DNA from: Thermoanaerobaculia bacterium
Lineage (GTDB): Bacteria; Acidobacteriota; Thermoanaerobaculia; JALWYX01
Assembly (NCBI GenBank): GCA_027078415.1
Contig: JALWYX010000074.1
Location: 1 to 34,765, forward strand
Reading direction: 5' to 3'
DNA: 34,765 nucleotides
The notes below the pieces were generated by a model. The model worked only from the letters and a program-made list of their open reading frames with translations. It did not search any database and was not told the DNA's origin. Positions within the stretch are counted from its first letter, which is position 1. Every line of letters starts with the position of its first letter. Shown here piece after piece: positions 1-8,115 of the stretch. A program made the position numbers and the translations under genes.

Positions 1-2
1 GT

Positions 3-1685
3 AAATATTTCAAACTCCTTGCGATAACTATTATATTTGCCCTTGCTTCTTCTCTGTTTGTAGCAATTATCATAATGCCTGTTTTAGCTTACTTTGGTTT
101 ACGAGCAGGAAGTGGGAAAACAGTATTGATGGAAACCATAGAGAAGGCGTATATGAAATTACTAGACAAAGCTATGCAGAGAGGAACAATATCGTTCTTA
201 TTAACTGTTATCGCATTTATAGGAAGTTTATACCTGTTTACAACAATCGGGACAGAGTTTACCCCCGAGCTTGACGAAGGGGCAGTTTTAATAGAGATAT
301 ATTTAGATCCAAATATATCTTTAGAAGAAAGCAAAAAAATAGCACAATATGTAGAAAGTAAGGCTAAAGAGTTCGACGTTGTTTCTAATGCTTTTTCAAC
401 AATTGGTAGAGCAGAAAAAGGGGAGGTTCAAGACGTTAATTACATAGAAACGTGGATTTTATTAAAACCTTATAGCGAATGGAAAGATTTCTCTTCCAGG
501 AAAGAATTTGAGAATGCATTAAGAGAGAAATTACAAGATCTACCTGTTGCAGGATTGATATTTACTCAGCCGATAGCAATGAGAATAGAGGAACTACTCT
601 CGGGTGTAAGAGCAACGGTAGCGGTAAAAATATTTGGAGATGATCTAAATACAATCAACGAACTTGCATACAAAGTAGAAGAGATAACCAGACGAACAGA
701 AGGTTCGGAAGATGTAGAAACCGAGGCACAAACGGGTAAATTTCAACTTCAAATAATTCCTAAATACGATGTTTTATACAAATATGGCTTTACTGTGGAT
801 ACTCTTTTATCGTTGGTCGGTAACTATATGGCAGGTGTCGAAGTAAACGAATTTAGGAAAGGTCTTATAAGTTTTCCGGTCTATATAAAAATTCCTGATG
901 AACATATGTACGATATAGATGTAGTAAAAAATATCCCTATCTACAAAACAGATGAAGGGACACTACTTCGATTAAAGGACGTTGCAGAGGTAAAGGTTGT
1001 TAGCGGATTTTTCAAAATCAGGCATGAGAACGGTTTAAGATACTCATTGGTTCTCCTAAATATTGAGGGTAGAGATTTAGGAGGTTTTATTAAAGAACTA
1101 AGAGAAAATATTAAAAAAGAGATAGAAATGCCAGAAGGATACTTTGTAGAGTTCGCAGGTCAGTTTGAGAACCAAGAAAGGGCAATGAAAAAATTGTCGA
1201 TAGTTGTTCCAATTGCTATCTTACTGATATTTTTACTGCTATTTATAAATTACAATTCAGCAAAAGACGCGTTAATTATAATGCTCAATGTACCCTTTGC
1301 AACAATTGGAGGAGTAATTGCTCTCTACCTATCCGGGTTTAACCTATCAGTTCCTGCGGCAATTGGATTCATTGCAGTTTTCGGAATAGCTACGCTAAAT
1401 GGAGTTGTTTTAGTTTCCTACATTGTCCAGATGCTCGAAGAGGGACTTAATATAGATGAGGCAATATCGAAAGCTACAAAATTAAGATTAAGACCAATAC
1501 TAATAACAGCTACAACAACGTTATTAGGAGTTGTTCCTATACTATTTACACGAGATATAGGATCAGAAATACAAAAACCGATAGCTGTGATCGTTATTGG
1601 AGGAACTTTTACCTCTACATTTCTGACACTTATACTACTACCAATTGTTTACAAATTGGCGTACAAATTAAGCGACCAGAGGTAG
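3..1685 (+). CDS. CzcA/CusA-type heavy-metal RND efflux pump, C-terminal part (5' end outside window)
   Basis: The frame is open from base 3, so the first ATG (75) is internal and the gene runs off the left edge; about 560 codons remain of a family usually just over 1000 residues. The protein is an inner-membrane, proton-driven exporter of divalent metal ions that works with periplasmic adaptor and outer-membrane channel partners. The visible part starts in a membrane helix. It continues through the second periplasmic porter region (GTEFTPELDEGA, then the family-typical LIFTQPIAMRIEELLSG near residues 181-197) and ends in the last cluster of hydrophobic helices (RLRPILITATTTLLG, then a final helix before the stop). 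No partner gene lies downstream, so any adaptor or channel must be upstream or elsewhere. The metal ion cannot be told from this fragment. Confidence 0.9.
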   Translation, partial: KYFKLLAITIIFALASSLFVAIIIMPVLAYFGLRAGSGKTVLMETIEKAYMKLLDKAMQRGTISFLLTVIAFIGSLYLFTTIGTEFTPELDEGAVLIEIYLDPNISLEESKKIAQYVESKAKEFDVVSNAFSTIGRAEKGEVQDVNYIETWILLKPYSEWKDFSSRKEFENALREKLQDLPVAGLIFTQPIAMRIEELLSGVRATVAVKIFGDDLNTINELAYKVEEITRRTEGSEDVETEAQTGKFQLQIIPKYDVLYKYGFTVDTLLSLVGNYMAGVEVNEFRKGLISFPVYIKIPDEHMYDIDVVKNIPIYKTDEGTLLRLKDVAEVKVVSGFFKIRHENGLRYSLVLLNIEGRDLGGFIKELRENIKKEIEMPEGYFVEFAGQFENQERAMKKLSIVVPIAILLIFLLLFINYNSAKDALIIMLNVPFATIGGVIALYLSGFNLSVPAAIGFIAVFGIATLNGVVLVSYIVQMLEEGLNIDEAISKATKLRLRPILITATTTLLGVVPILFTRDIGSEIQKPIAVIVIGGTFTSTFLTLILLPIVYKLAYKLSDQR

Positions 1686-2145
1686 AGTATGACATTAAAA
1701 TACACGATGCTAAAGGAGTTTGGTTCGATGTAGTATAGGGCCGATTTTATGTGAAACTTACAGAGCTTGTATCCTCCTGGTTTTATGAAGTATCAGGAGG
1801 TACGGTGGATAAATACAGTGAATCTTAATAGATGATAAGTTATTACACCAAAAGTAATACCACAATACGGCTTACAAAAAATAGGTAGTTCAAAATGTAA
1901 ACTTTTGTAAGGTGTCTACTCAAAGTGTTCTCTAACGTCTGAGGGAAAAATCTATATAAGCACTGTTGAAACTTTTGCAAATTATGTACTTTTTGCTAAT
2001 TTTATTTAGGTTTATGCAAAATCTCTTATAGCCTTGAAGAATTGGGACCTAAATTTGTAAATCGATAAGAATAGGACCAGCAGGAAAATAAAAACGTCTT
2101 TGCATAGAACTAATAATTACACTTACTCTCCTCCATATACTCTAA
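1686..2145. other. Intergenic spacer, 460 bp, with one inverted repeat
   Basis: AT-rich spacer between the RND gene and the convergent DUF2007 gene. It holds one clear inverted repeat at 1769-1803 and a 25-codon open frame (GTG 1751 to TAA 1828) with no family resemblance, which I do not call a gene. Nothing else is visible. Confidence 0.6.
1769..1803. repeat. Inverted repeat CCTCCTG/CAGGAGG with GTA/TAC extension
   Basis: GTA-T-CCTCCTG (1769-1779) pairs with CAGGAGG-TAC (1794-1803): ten base pairs with one bulged T and a 14-base loop. It is GC-rich for this neighbourhood and lies 84 bp after the RND stop. No T-run follows, so it is not a standard intrinsic terminator; it could be a transcript 3'-end stabiliser or part of a decayed element. 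Confidence 0.55.
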
Positions 2146-2403
2146 CTAGCTATCTAGATGATTGACAGGAAAATCGGAATTTGAGCTAAGAAGTTTTAAC
2201 CTATTCTTGATTTCCACTTTGCTTAGCAATTTTTTTGCTCTGCTTGCTTCATAAGCGCTGGAGACCACAACGGATGTTATGATGGGTAAGGGTAATATTC
2301 CACCACTAAAGCTATCTCTAACAAAAGCATCTATTCCAGCACTTCGCAAATAGTCTCTTACACAATAAGCTTCTACTCTATCTCCTTCCCACACTATGTA
2401 CAT
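2146..2403 (-). CDS. DUF2007-family small protein
   Basis: This 85-residue protein looks like the DUF2007 'putative signal-transducing protein' family. It has an N-terminal strand (MYIVWEGDRVEAYCVRDYL), the SAGIDAFVRD segment, a Gly/Pro loop (GGILPLP), then a VVVSSAYEASRAKKLL helix; domain residues are about 1-62, followed by a polar tail. The fold is a small ferredoxin-like domain and the biochemical role of the family is not established. The gene stands alone. A TATAAT box (2414-2419, minus strand) ends only ten bases before the ATG and no Shine-Dalgarno is obvious, so the mRNA may be leaderless. Family call moderately sure; function unknown. Confidence 0.7.
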   Translation of the reverse strand: MYIVWEGDRVEAYCVRDYLRSAGIDAFVRDSFSGGILPLPIITSVVVSSAYEASRAKKLLSKVEIKNRLKLLSSNSDFPVNHLDS

Positions 2404-2413
2404 ACCCGTTTAT

Positions 2414-2419
2414 ATTATA
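2414..2419 (-). promoter_or_regulatory. TATAAT -10 box close to the DUF2007 start
   Basis: A perfect TATAAT on the minus strand, ten bases from the ATG at 2403. No good -35 hexamer is seen 16-18 bp upstream. If used, transcription would start within a few bases of the start codon. Confidence 0.4.
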
Positions 2420-2545
2420 CAAACGTGTTTTACAAAAAAACTTACATAAATAAAATTAATTCAAGAAAGCCAATTGATAAAGATCTATACTAAAATAATA
2501 AACGATCTTTGACTTAAATTGAGTAATTTAGGGAGTATAGAAAAG

Positions 2546-3052
2546 ATGAAAGGTAGGGAAATATATTTTGTCGCTATGTTTATGTTATTTTTAGTTCTGT
2601 TTTTTACCTTTATATCTTTAAACACCATAAATGACAATGTGATCGTGCCTTTTACGGTAGGCATATCTACAGTCTCCAGGTGGGTACTTACTGCTCTTGG
2701 GTACGACGTGCAACAGAAAGGAACTATTCTTTACACCGATAATTTTGGGGTAAACATAAAGAACGGTTGTAACGGTGTAGAAGCAATGTCTATACTTTTA
2801 GCCGCCGTTTTGGCATTTCCTGCTAGTTGGAAAAGTAAAGCTATAGGGTTGATGGGAGGAATAATAGTAGTTCAAGTTATAAACCTTATACGTATAGTAA
2901 TTCTTTACTTAACAGGTTTACATTTCCCTTCCTTTTTTCACACCTCTCACACCGTTATATGGCAAAGCATAGTAATAGGTGTTGCTCTTCTTTTTTGGCT
3001 CTACTGGGCTATTAAGGTAAAAAATGAAAGAGATAAAACGATTTCTACTTAG
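2546..3052 (+). CDS. xrtH: Exosortase H (XrtH-type transpeptidase)
   Basis: A multi-spanning inner-membrane cysteine transpeptidase of the exosortase/archaeosortase family, which cleaves C-terminal sorting signals of exported proteins. The three expected catalytic residues sit in hydrophobic contexts: Cys in NGCNGVEAMS, Arg in QVINLIRIVILY, and His in FFHTSHTVIW. At 168 residues it fits the short XrtH subtype rather than the longer EpsH-type enzymes. I start at ATG 2546, preceded by GGGAG at 2531-2535; a longer frame from TTG 2519 would add nine polar residues. It overlaps the next gene by 29 bp, and that gene resembles the XrtH-associated membrane protein, which supports the subtype. No substrate with an IPTLxxWG-like tail is encoded in this window. 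Confidence 0.85.
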   Translation: MKGREIYFVAMFMLFLVLFFTFISLNTINDNVIVPFTVGISTVSRWVLTALGYDVQQKGTILYTDNFGVNIKNGCNGVEAMSILLAAVLAFPASWKSKAIGLMGGIIVVQVINLIRIVILYLTGLHFPSFFHTSHTVIWQSIVIGVALLFWLYWAIKVKNERDKTIST

Positions 3053-3596
3053 ATTTTTCTTATACCTTATACCTACCACGCTTGTATGGTGGCTTGCTTT
3101 ACCTTTCTATAACCATTTTCTGATAAAAGCTACAGAGAGAGTTATAAGGTTTACCGAAGATCCGCCCGTTACAAAGCTTCTGATATTTGGTAAACATCAG
3201 TTCTTAGTAACTAGGAGTGATTATTCCACTCCCCGAGGGTACATACGTAGTTACTGGGCTACAAATGTCCATTTTCATCTCTTATTGTTGATTCCTCTGT
3301 GTCTTGCTACAGACCCCAAAAAATATCCTCTATCTTACAGGATAGAAGCAGTTCTATGGGTTATTATAGCTTCTGCTTTTTTTCACATAATATTACTCTT
3401 TTTAAAAGTGAAGTTTGTTTATGCAACTCAGTTAGGCGAATGGAGTGCAAACAACTACTCTCTCATAGCACAAAATCTATACGGCATAACAAAACACGTT
3501 ATGGACTTGGCTATCAAATTCGCATGGCCGTTAGCATTATGGGTATTGTTTTTCCCGGAAATTATTTTTGGAGGGAATAGAGATGAGAAAGTTTAG
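3024..3596 (+). CDS. Exosortase H-associated membrane protein
   Basis: A 190-residue integral membrane protein with an N-terminal hydrophobic segment (about residues 7-30), a polar periplasmic-size stretch containing a charged GYIRSYWATN segment, and further helices around 80-95, 105-130 and 160-183. It starts inside xrtH (29-bp overlap), so the two are translationally coupled. Size, topology and position match the membrane protein that regularly accompanies XrtH; its molecular role in sorting is not known. The family call is inferred mostly from context plus overall character and not from a catalytic motif. Confidence 0.7.
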   Translation: MKEIKRFLLRFFLYLIPTTLVWWLALPFYNHFLIKATERVIRFTEDPPVTKLLIFGKHQFLVTRSDYSTPRGYIRSYWATNVHFHLLLLIPLCLATDPKKYPLSYRIEAVLWVIIASAFFHIILLFLKVKFVYATQLGEWSANNYSLIAQNLYGITKHVMDLAIKFAWPLALWVLFFPEIIFGGNRDEKV

Positions 3597-4227
3597 GTTG
3601 TTTGTTTTTCTAGTAGTACTAATAGTTTCTTTCCTAGCATACGCTAATCAAAAAAGTGTCCAGGAATGGAAGGAAACGTTGGAAAAACCGGAAAGAGATA
3701 AGTGGCAAAAGCCTGAAAAAGTGATAGAAATAATGAATTTACGACCAGGTTTGACTGTTGCAGATATAGGTGCAGGTACAGGTTACTTCTTACCCTATCT
3801 TGTAGATGCAATAGCTCCCAACGGTACTTTGTTTCTTATTGATATAGATACAAAACTGCTAGAACATCTTAGAGAGAGAGCAAAAAAGTACAAGGGGTTA
3901 GTTAAAACTTACTTTATAAAAGCATCTAAAGAAAATCCTTATATTCCCTACGAAAGCACAGATAAAGCATTGATGGTAAACACTTGGCACCATATCAAAA
4001 AGAAAGACAGATCAACTTACGCTCGCTTTATTCTCGAAGGTTTAAAAAAAGGAGGAGAATTGTATATTGTAGACTTTGATAAAGATTCAGAGATAGGACC
4101 TCCCAAAGATAGAAAAGTTGCCGCCAAGGAAGTGCTAGATACCCTACAAAGTGCCGGCTTCGAAGCTTACATAATGGAAAACGATCCTTTAGAACATCAA
4201 TATATAGTTATAGGACGAAAAAAGTAA
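3583..4227 (+). CDS. Exported class I SAM-dependent methyltransferase
   Basis: The start at ATG 3583 has GGAGGGA at 3571-3577 upstream, and the gene overlaps its predecessor by 14 bp. Residues 1-21 form a signal peptide (MRKFRLFVFLVVLIVSFLAYA), so the enzyme should act outside the cytoplasm, which is odd because SAM is cytosolic. The catalytic domain has motif I VADIGAGTGYFLPYL (about residues 57-71), the acidic LIDID post-strand motif near 85-89, and an NTWHHIKKKDR motif-IV-like stretch. The C-terminal region (GGELYIVDFD) completes the Rossmann core. Substrate is unknown. Exported methyltransferases of this type are a recognised but poorly explained group. Its place between the exosortase pair and a cell-wall hydrolase suggests an envelope role. 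Confidence 0.8.
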   Translation: MRKFRLFVFLVVLIVSFLAYANQKSVQEWKETLEKPERDKWQKPEKVIEIMNLRPGLTVADIGAGTGYFLPYLVDAIAPNGTLFLIDIDTKLLEHLRERAKKYKGLVKTYFIKASKENPYIPYESTDKALMVNTWHHIKKKDRSTYARFILEGLKKGGELYIVDFDKDSEIGPPKDRKVAAKEVLDTLQSAGFEAYIMENDPLEHQYIVIGRKK

Positions 4228-4243
4228 AGTATTACTTAGTATT

Positions 4244-5401
4244 ATGAAATACGGTCTAGACCTATTTCTTGAGAATGAAACTAAAAAAGTTAAAGGAAAA
4301 AAAATAGCCCTCTTGTCACACAACTCTGCTATTACACGAGAAGGAGTTCCTATCCATATAGCTTTTCTAAAGAAAGGAGTAAAACCTAAGTTTATATTTA
4401 CTCCTGAACACGGATTCTACGGAGTTGCGCAAGATATGGAACCAGTTTCCCATAGTCTAGATCCTATAACCGGTATAAAGACTATTTCTCTGTACGGTTC
4501 TTCAAAAGATTCTCTGAAACCTTCTATAGAACTACTCAAAGAACTTGATCTGCTAATAATAGATCTGCGAGATATAGGAAGTAGATATTACACTTACGTA
4601 GCCTCTGCACTGTGGAGTATAGAAAAAGCATTAAAGGTCGGAGTACATACTATAGTGCTAGACTCACCAAATCCAATAGGAGGAAATGTAATAGAGGGAG
4701 GATATCTATCTGAAAAATTCAAATCGTTCGTAGGTGCTTTCAATTTGCCTATCAGACACGGTATGACTTTAGGTGAAATAGTTTACTTTTTTAACAAAGA
4801 GAACGTAGACAAAGGAGATATAGAGATAGTAAAAGTGGAAGGATGGCAACGAGATAGTTACTTGCCAGAATGGGATTTACCTTGGATAGCACCTTCACCA
4901 AACATGCCCTCTTTTGTAGCAGCTATCCTTTATCCAGGTATCTGTTTATTTGAAGGTACAGTTATATCTGAAGGTAGAGGTACAACACGCCCCTTTTCAC
5001 TTATAGGAGCTCCAGGTATAGACCCAACCGTTCTTATAGATAGAATACCCTCTACAGAAGGTGTAAAAATAGTACCAACATTTTTTAAACCGTTAGCTAG
5101 AAAATTTGCAAACACCGTCTGTGGAGGAATAGAAATAGTAATAGAAGACTACAGAAAAGTACAGAGTGTAGAGTTAGGAGTTAATGTTCTTAGGGCATTT
5201 TACACTATGTGGAAAAAGGAGTTCTGGTACAAAGGTGTTTACGAATTTGTAGAAGATACCCTTGCTATAGATCTACTTGCAGGAGGTAAAGAATTGAGAG
5301 AATCGGTTGAACACGGTCAAGTTGATAAGTTGTTAAGTAAATGGCGAAGAGAAAGTAGCAACTTTGCTAAACTGAGGGAAAGATACCTACTTTACAAATG
5401 A
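4244..5401 (+). CDS. namZ: NamZ/DUF1343-type exo-beta-N-acetylmuramidase
   Basis: This 385-residue protein belongs to DUF1343, the family of NamZ (GH171), which releases N-acetylmuramic acid from the non-reducing ends of peptidoglycan fragments. Hallmarks are KIALLSHNSAITREG near the N-terminus, FTPEHGFYG (about 64-72), the LIIDLRDIGSRYYTY segment (about 105-119), LDSPNPIGG (about 144-152), the FEGT-ISEGRGT stretch near 237-247, and RHGMTLGE. Length is typical of the mature domain. No signal peptide or lipobox is visible, so it is predicted cytoplasmic, consistent with wall-fragment recycling, unless export is non-classical. Its stop overlaps the next start (ATGA). No murQ or nagZ partner lies in the window. 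Confidence 0.87.
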   Translation: MKYGLDLFLENETKKVKGKKIALLSHNSAITREGVPIHIAFLKKGVKPKFIFTPEHGFYGVAQDMEPVSHSLDPITGIKTISLYGSSKDSLKPSIELLKELDLLIIDLRDIGSRYYTYVASALWSIEKALKVGVHTIVLDSPNPIGGNVIEGGYLSEKFKSFVGAFNLPIRHGMTLGEIVYFFNKENVDKGDIEIVKVEGWQRDSYLPEWDLPWIAPSPNMPSFVAAILYPGICLFEGTVISEGRGTTRPFSLIGAPGIDPTVLIDRIPSTEGVKIVPTFFKPLARKFANTVCGGIEIVIEDYRKVQSVELGVNVLRAFYTMWKKEFWYKGVYEFVEDTLAIDLLAGGKELRESVEHGQVDKLLSKWRRESSNFAKLRERYLLYK

Positions 5402-5841
5402 GATCGATCCATCTCCTTACCTTTGAAGGAGAAATATCAACTTATAAAGAACTGTTAAACGCTCTTGAGAGAGCCAAAATTAGGGTGGGAATACTCTTTA
5501 GGAAAGAACCAGAGGTGATACCTAAAGATTTCTCTACCCTTGAATCTTTATCGGTTTTTAAGGCTGCTATAGTAGGTGATAACATTAATGTTTCATGGAA
5601 AAGACGAAAAGGAGCTCCTGTTTTAACTCACATATTAGACGAATATTTTAGAGGTTGTAGAGTAGTTTTTGTAAAACCAGTTGTGGATCACAGGTTACCT
5701 GTACTTTCCAAATATAAAAATGGCTGGCTTGTTTCAGATGCAGATAATAAAACTTTTTACTCGACAGCAGAGTTTGTAGCTAGAGTGAGAAGTCCTAAAC
5801 CTCTTCACAAAAAATGGATAGACCTGTCGCAGCAATTGTAG
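5398..5841 (+). CDS. Conserved-position hypothetical protein, 147 aa
   Basis: I do not recognise this family. The gene starts in an ATGA overlap with namZ and its 3' end overlaps miaA by 28 bp, so it is almost certainly expressed with both. The protein is soluble and mixed alpha/beta, without signal peptide or membrane segment. An early strand-helix unit (SIHLLTFEGEI, then KELLNALERA) is followed by a VGILFRKEPE strand, a Val-rich central strand (CRVVFVKPVVDHRLP) and a basic C-terminus. There are only one Cys and a few His residues and no recognised catalytic motif. Confidence 0.65.
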   Translation: MRSIHLLTFEGEISTYKELLNALERAKIRVGILFRKEPEVIPKDFSTLESLSVFKAAIVGDNINVSWKRRKGAPVLTHILDEYFRGCRVVFVKPVVDHRLPVLSKYKNGWLVSDADNKTFYSTAEFVARVRSPKPLHKKWIDLSQQL

Positions 5842-6722
5842 GTCTTACAGCAGTAGGGAAAACAGAGGTAGCAATAGAAATATCCAAAAATATAGGAGCC
5901 GAGATAATAAGCGCTGATGCTTACCAAGTTTACAAGTATTTTGATATCGGTACAGCCAAGCCTACCAAAAAGCAGCGTGCTTGTATAACCCATCATCTTA
6001 TAGACATAGTAGATCCCAAAGAAAGGTACACGGTATTTAAATTTATACAAGACGCTAAATCGGCTATAAAAGATATACAAACCAAAGGTAAAATACCTAT
6101 TATAGTAGGCGGAACAGCTTATTACGTATATTCTCTAATGCATGGTTTAAGCCCCATGCCCCCGGTAGAGCCGGAACTTGAATTGTGGCTTTCAACCTAT
6201 AAAAAAAAATACGGTGTAGATAAATTAGTACAATGGCTAAAAATCCTAGACAACGACTCTTACATTAGAATACATCACAACGATTCTCAAAGAGTAATCA
6301 GAGCACTCGCTGTAACTCTCTCGAGTGGTAAAAAGTTTTCTTACTGGCGTTCTCTACCCCGAGAGGGAAGTTTAAATATGGTGATAGCTGGTATAATTCC
6401 TCCAAGCAAAAAGGAGTATAAAAAGAAAGTACGCAAAAGAGTTGAAAATATGTTTCAAGCAGGTTTGCTGGAAGAAGTGGATTTTTTAACTAAAAATTCA
6501 TATAAAGACACACACGCCTTTAAAGCTATAGGCTACAGAGAAACGTTGCTTCTTCTAGAAGGTAAAATAACCCTAGATGAGGCAATATCTACAATAACAG
6601 CAGAAACGATAAAATTTGCGAAAAGGCAAACTACTTTTTTTAAAAAAATGCCTATAAAATGGTTTAAGGCAGATGATATTAAAGCTATAGTTTCTTACTT
6701 TAAAAAGGAGGGAGTTGTATGA
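5814..6722 (+). CDS. miaA: tRNA dimethylallyltransferase MiaA
   Basis: MiaA transfers the dimethylallyl group of DMAPP to N6 of A37 in tRNAs that read UNN codons. The 302-residue length is normal. Motifs in order: P-loop GLTAVGKT (residues 10-17; the usual Pro is Leu), SADAYQVYKYFDIGTAKP (the common SADS is SADA here), HHLIDIVDP, GGTAYYV, NDSQRVIRAL, and the C-terminal AIGYRE...FAKRQTTFFKK segment. The start overlaps the upstream hypothetical gene by 28 bp and the stop overlaps hfq (TATGA). The miaA-hfq order is conserved in many bacteria, supporting both calls. Confidence 0.95.
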   Translation: MDRPVAAIVGLTAVGKTEVAIEISKNIGAEIISADAYQVYKYFDIGTAKPTKKQRACITHHLIDIVDPKERYTVFKFIQDAKSAIKDIQTKGKIPIIVGGTAYYVYSLMHGLSPMPPVEPELELWLSTYKKKYGVDKLVQWLKILDNDSYIRIHHNDSQRVIRALAVTLSSGKKFSYWRSLPREGSLNMVIAGIIPPSKKEYKKKVRKRVENMFQAGLLEEVDFLTKNSYKDTHAFKAIGYRETLLLLEGKITLDEAISTITAETIKFAKRQTTFFKKMPIKWFKADDIKAIVSYFKKEGVV

Positions 6723-6940
6723 GTAGTACTAAAGAGATCAACATACAGGATAGTTTTTTGTTAAATTGTTTAAGAGATAAAAAGGTGGTTTTTGTAGAGC
6801 TTCTTACCGGAAACAAAATAGAGTGTAGTATAGAGAAATTTGATAAATACGTTCTACTTGTAAGGGAACATCCTAAAGGTACAAGAAATCTTGTATATAA
6901 ACACGCAATAGCGTATATAAGACCAGCAAAAAGCAAGTAG
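6719..6940 (+). CDS. hfq: RNA-binding protein Hfq
   Basis: A 73-residue Sm-fold RNA chaperone expected to form a hexamer that helps sRNAs pair with mRNAs. NIQDSFLLNCLR forms the N-terminal helix (the proximal-face Gln is kept), the Sm1 region contains FDKYVLL, and Sm2 is the classic YKHAI. Compared with E. coli Hfq in a gap-free alignment of the Sm1 region, the distal-face Tyr25 position is Glu, Ile30 is Asn, and rim Arg16 is Leu, while rim Arg17 is kept and Arg19 is Lys. Poly(A)/ARN binding may therefore differ. There is no long acidic C-terminal tail. It overlaps miaA by 4 bp. Confidence 0.93.
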   Translation: MSSTKEINIQDSFLLNCLRDKKVVFVELLTGNKIECSIEKFDKYVLLVREHPKGTRNLVYKHAIAYIRPAKSK

Positions 6941-6948
6941 TTGAATTG

Positions 6949-8115
6949 ATGACCAGGATAGTATTAGCTTTACTTTTTGTTGTAATGGGGTGTAACCGTA
7001 AGACAATTAAAAGTGACTATGAAGCAAATATTCTACCTGCTAAGATAAAAGAGAGAATAGAATTTATAAAAGAGCCTTCAAATTCTCTAGATAAAGAGAA
7101 AAAATGTTTCAAATATCTAAAGACAGGCAAATTAAAAGACGCTGAATCTTGTATAAAAAAATTAAAAGACTCCGATAACAAATATATTCTACTTGGTCAA
7201 CTTTTATTTTTAAAGGGTGATTACAATGCGGTCAAAGAAATATACGAACAATTTATCTCTAAAGATAAGCCTTCTGCCACTCGTCTAATAGCAAGAATTT
7301 ATGAAGAAGAGGGAAAAGTAGAAAAAGCTTTTTACACTTATCAAAAGAGCGGAGATATCAGGAATGCTAATAGACTAAGAAATCAGGTACTAACTTTAAC
7401 TATAGAAAGATTTAATTGGTACTTGCTAGAAGATAGATACGATGAAGCTGAAAAAGAATTGGAGAAAATGAGATCATTAGATGTGGACGAAGTTGAATAT
7501 TTAAAAAGCAGTTTCAATTTGGCCAAGAGCAAAGGAAATTTTCGAAAAGCTTTAGAGTACCTGCGAGACCTACATAAAATTTCCCTTTCTCACGATAAAT
7601 ACTCTAGAGAACTAGCTTTGCTTGAAGCTGAGTTTGGAGATATATCTAAAGCTCTTGCTATAGCAAAATCATTGAAAGATAGAAAATTGGAAATGCTCGT
7701 TTTTTTCTACAAGAAACTCAGGTTATTACCAATAGAAAAAAATGACGATGATTACATTACAAAAGAGGAATTCGCTTATTTGCTCTATTGGTTATTCCCA
7801 GAGATAAGGAGAATGAAAGGTAGGTATAGAATAGCAATCGATATAAGCAATTCTAAGTACCGTAATGAGATAGCTGTTCTACTAAATTTAGGAGTTCTAT
7901 CTTTAGATAGAAGCCATAAATTTAATCCTAAAGATCTTCTTACGGAAAAAGAGATGATCGTTGCTTTGAAAAACGTATATACAATTCTAGGAGATCAAAA
8001 TGAAGAAAACTTTTACTCTTTATTAAAAGAGAAAACAGCTACGCTGACAGAACCTGTAACTTTTGGTAAAACCATCGATATTATAAAAGAACTTTTCGTC
8101 GCCTTACGTGATTAA
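6949..8115 (+). CDS. TPR-repeat lipoprotein with C-terminal SLH-like domain
   Basis: I choose ATG 6949 over TTG 6946, which only adds one Met. The N-terminus is a short hydrophobic stretch ending in a lipobox-like VMGC, so lipidation at that Cys is likely. Residues about 45-250 are helix-turn-helix pairs of TPR type (for example LLGQLLFLKGDYNAVKEIYE and IYEEEGKVEKAFYTY). From about residue 268 a segment beginning YITKEEFAYLLYWLF and continuing IAVLLNLGVLSLD, then FNPKDLLTEKEMIVALKNVY, has the spacing of an S-layer homology domain. I infer an envelope-anchored scaffold that may bind wall polymer. It lies 8 bp after hfq and overlaps pgsA. Confidence 0.72.
   Translation: MTRIVLALLFVVMGCNRKTIKSDYEANILPAKIKERIEFIKEPSNSLDKEKKCFKYLKTGKLKDAESCIKKLKDSDNKYILLGQLLFLKGDYNAVKEIYEQFISKDKPSATRLIARIYEEEGKVEKAFYTYQKSGDIRNANRLRNQVLTLTIERFNWYLLEDRYDEAEKELEKMRSLDVDEVEYLKSSFNLAKSKGNFRKALEYLRDLHKISLSHDKYSRELALLEAEFGDISKALAIAKSLKDRKLEMLVFFYKKLRLLPIEKNDDDYITKEEFAYLLYWLFPEIRRMKGRYRIAIDISNSKYRNEIAVLLNLGVLSLDRSHKFNPKDLLTEKEMIVALKNVYTILGDQNEENFYSLLKEKTATLTEPVTFGKTIDIIKELFVALRD

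Noticed and set aside
1712-1745. tRNA-like GGTTCGAT segment
   Set aside because: No matching acceptor, D or anticodon arm can be drawn around it.
1751-1828. 25-codon open frame after the RND gene
   Set aside because: It is short, has no ribosome-binding site or similarity, and overlaps the inverted repeat.
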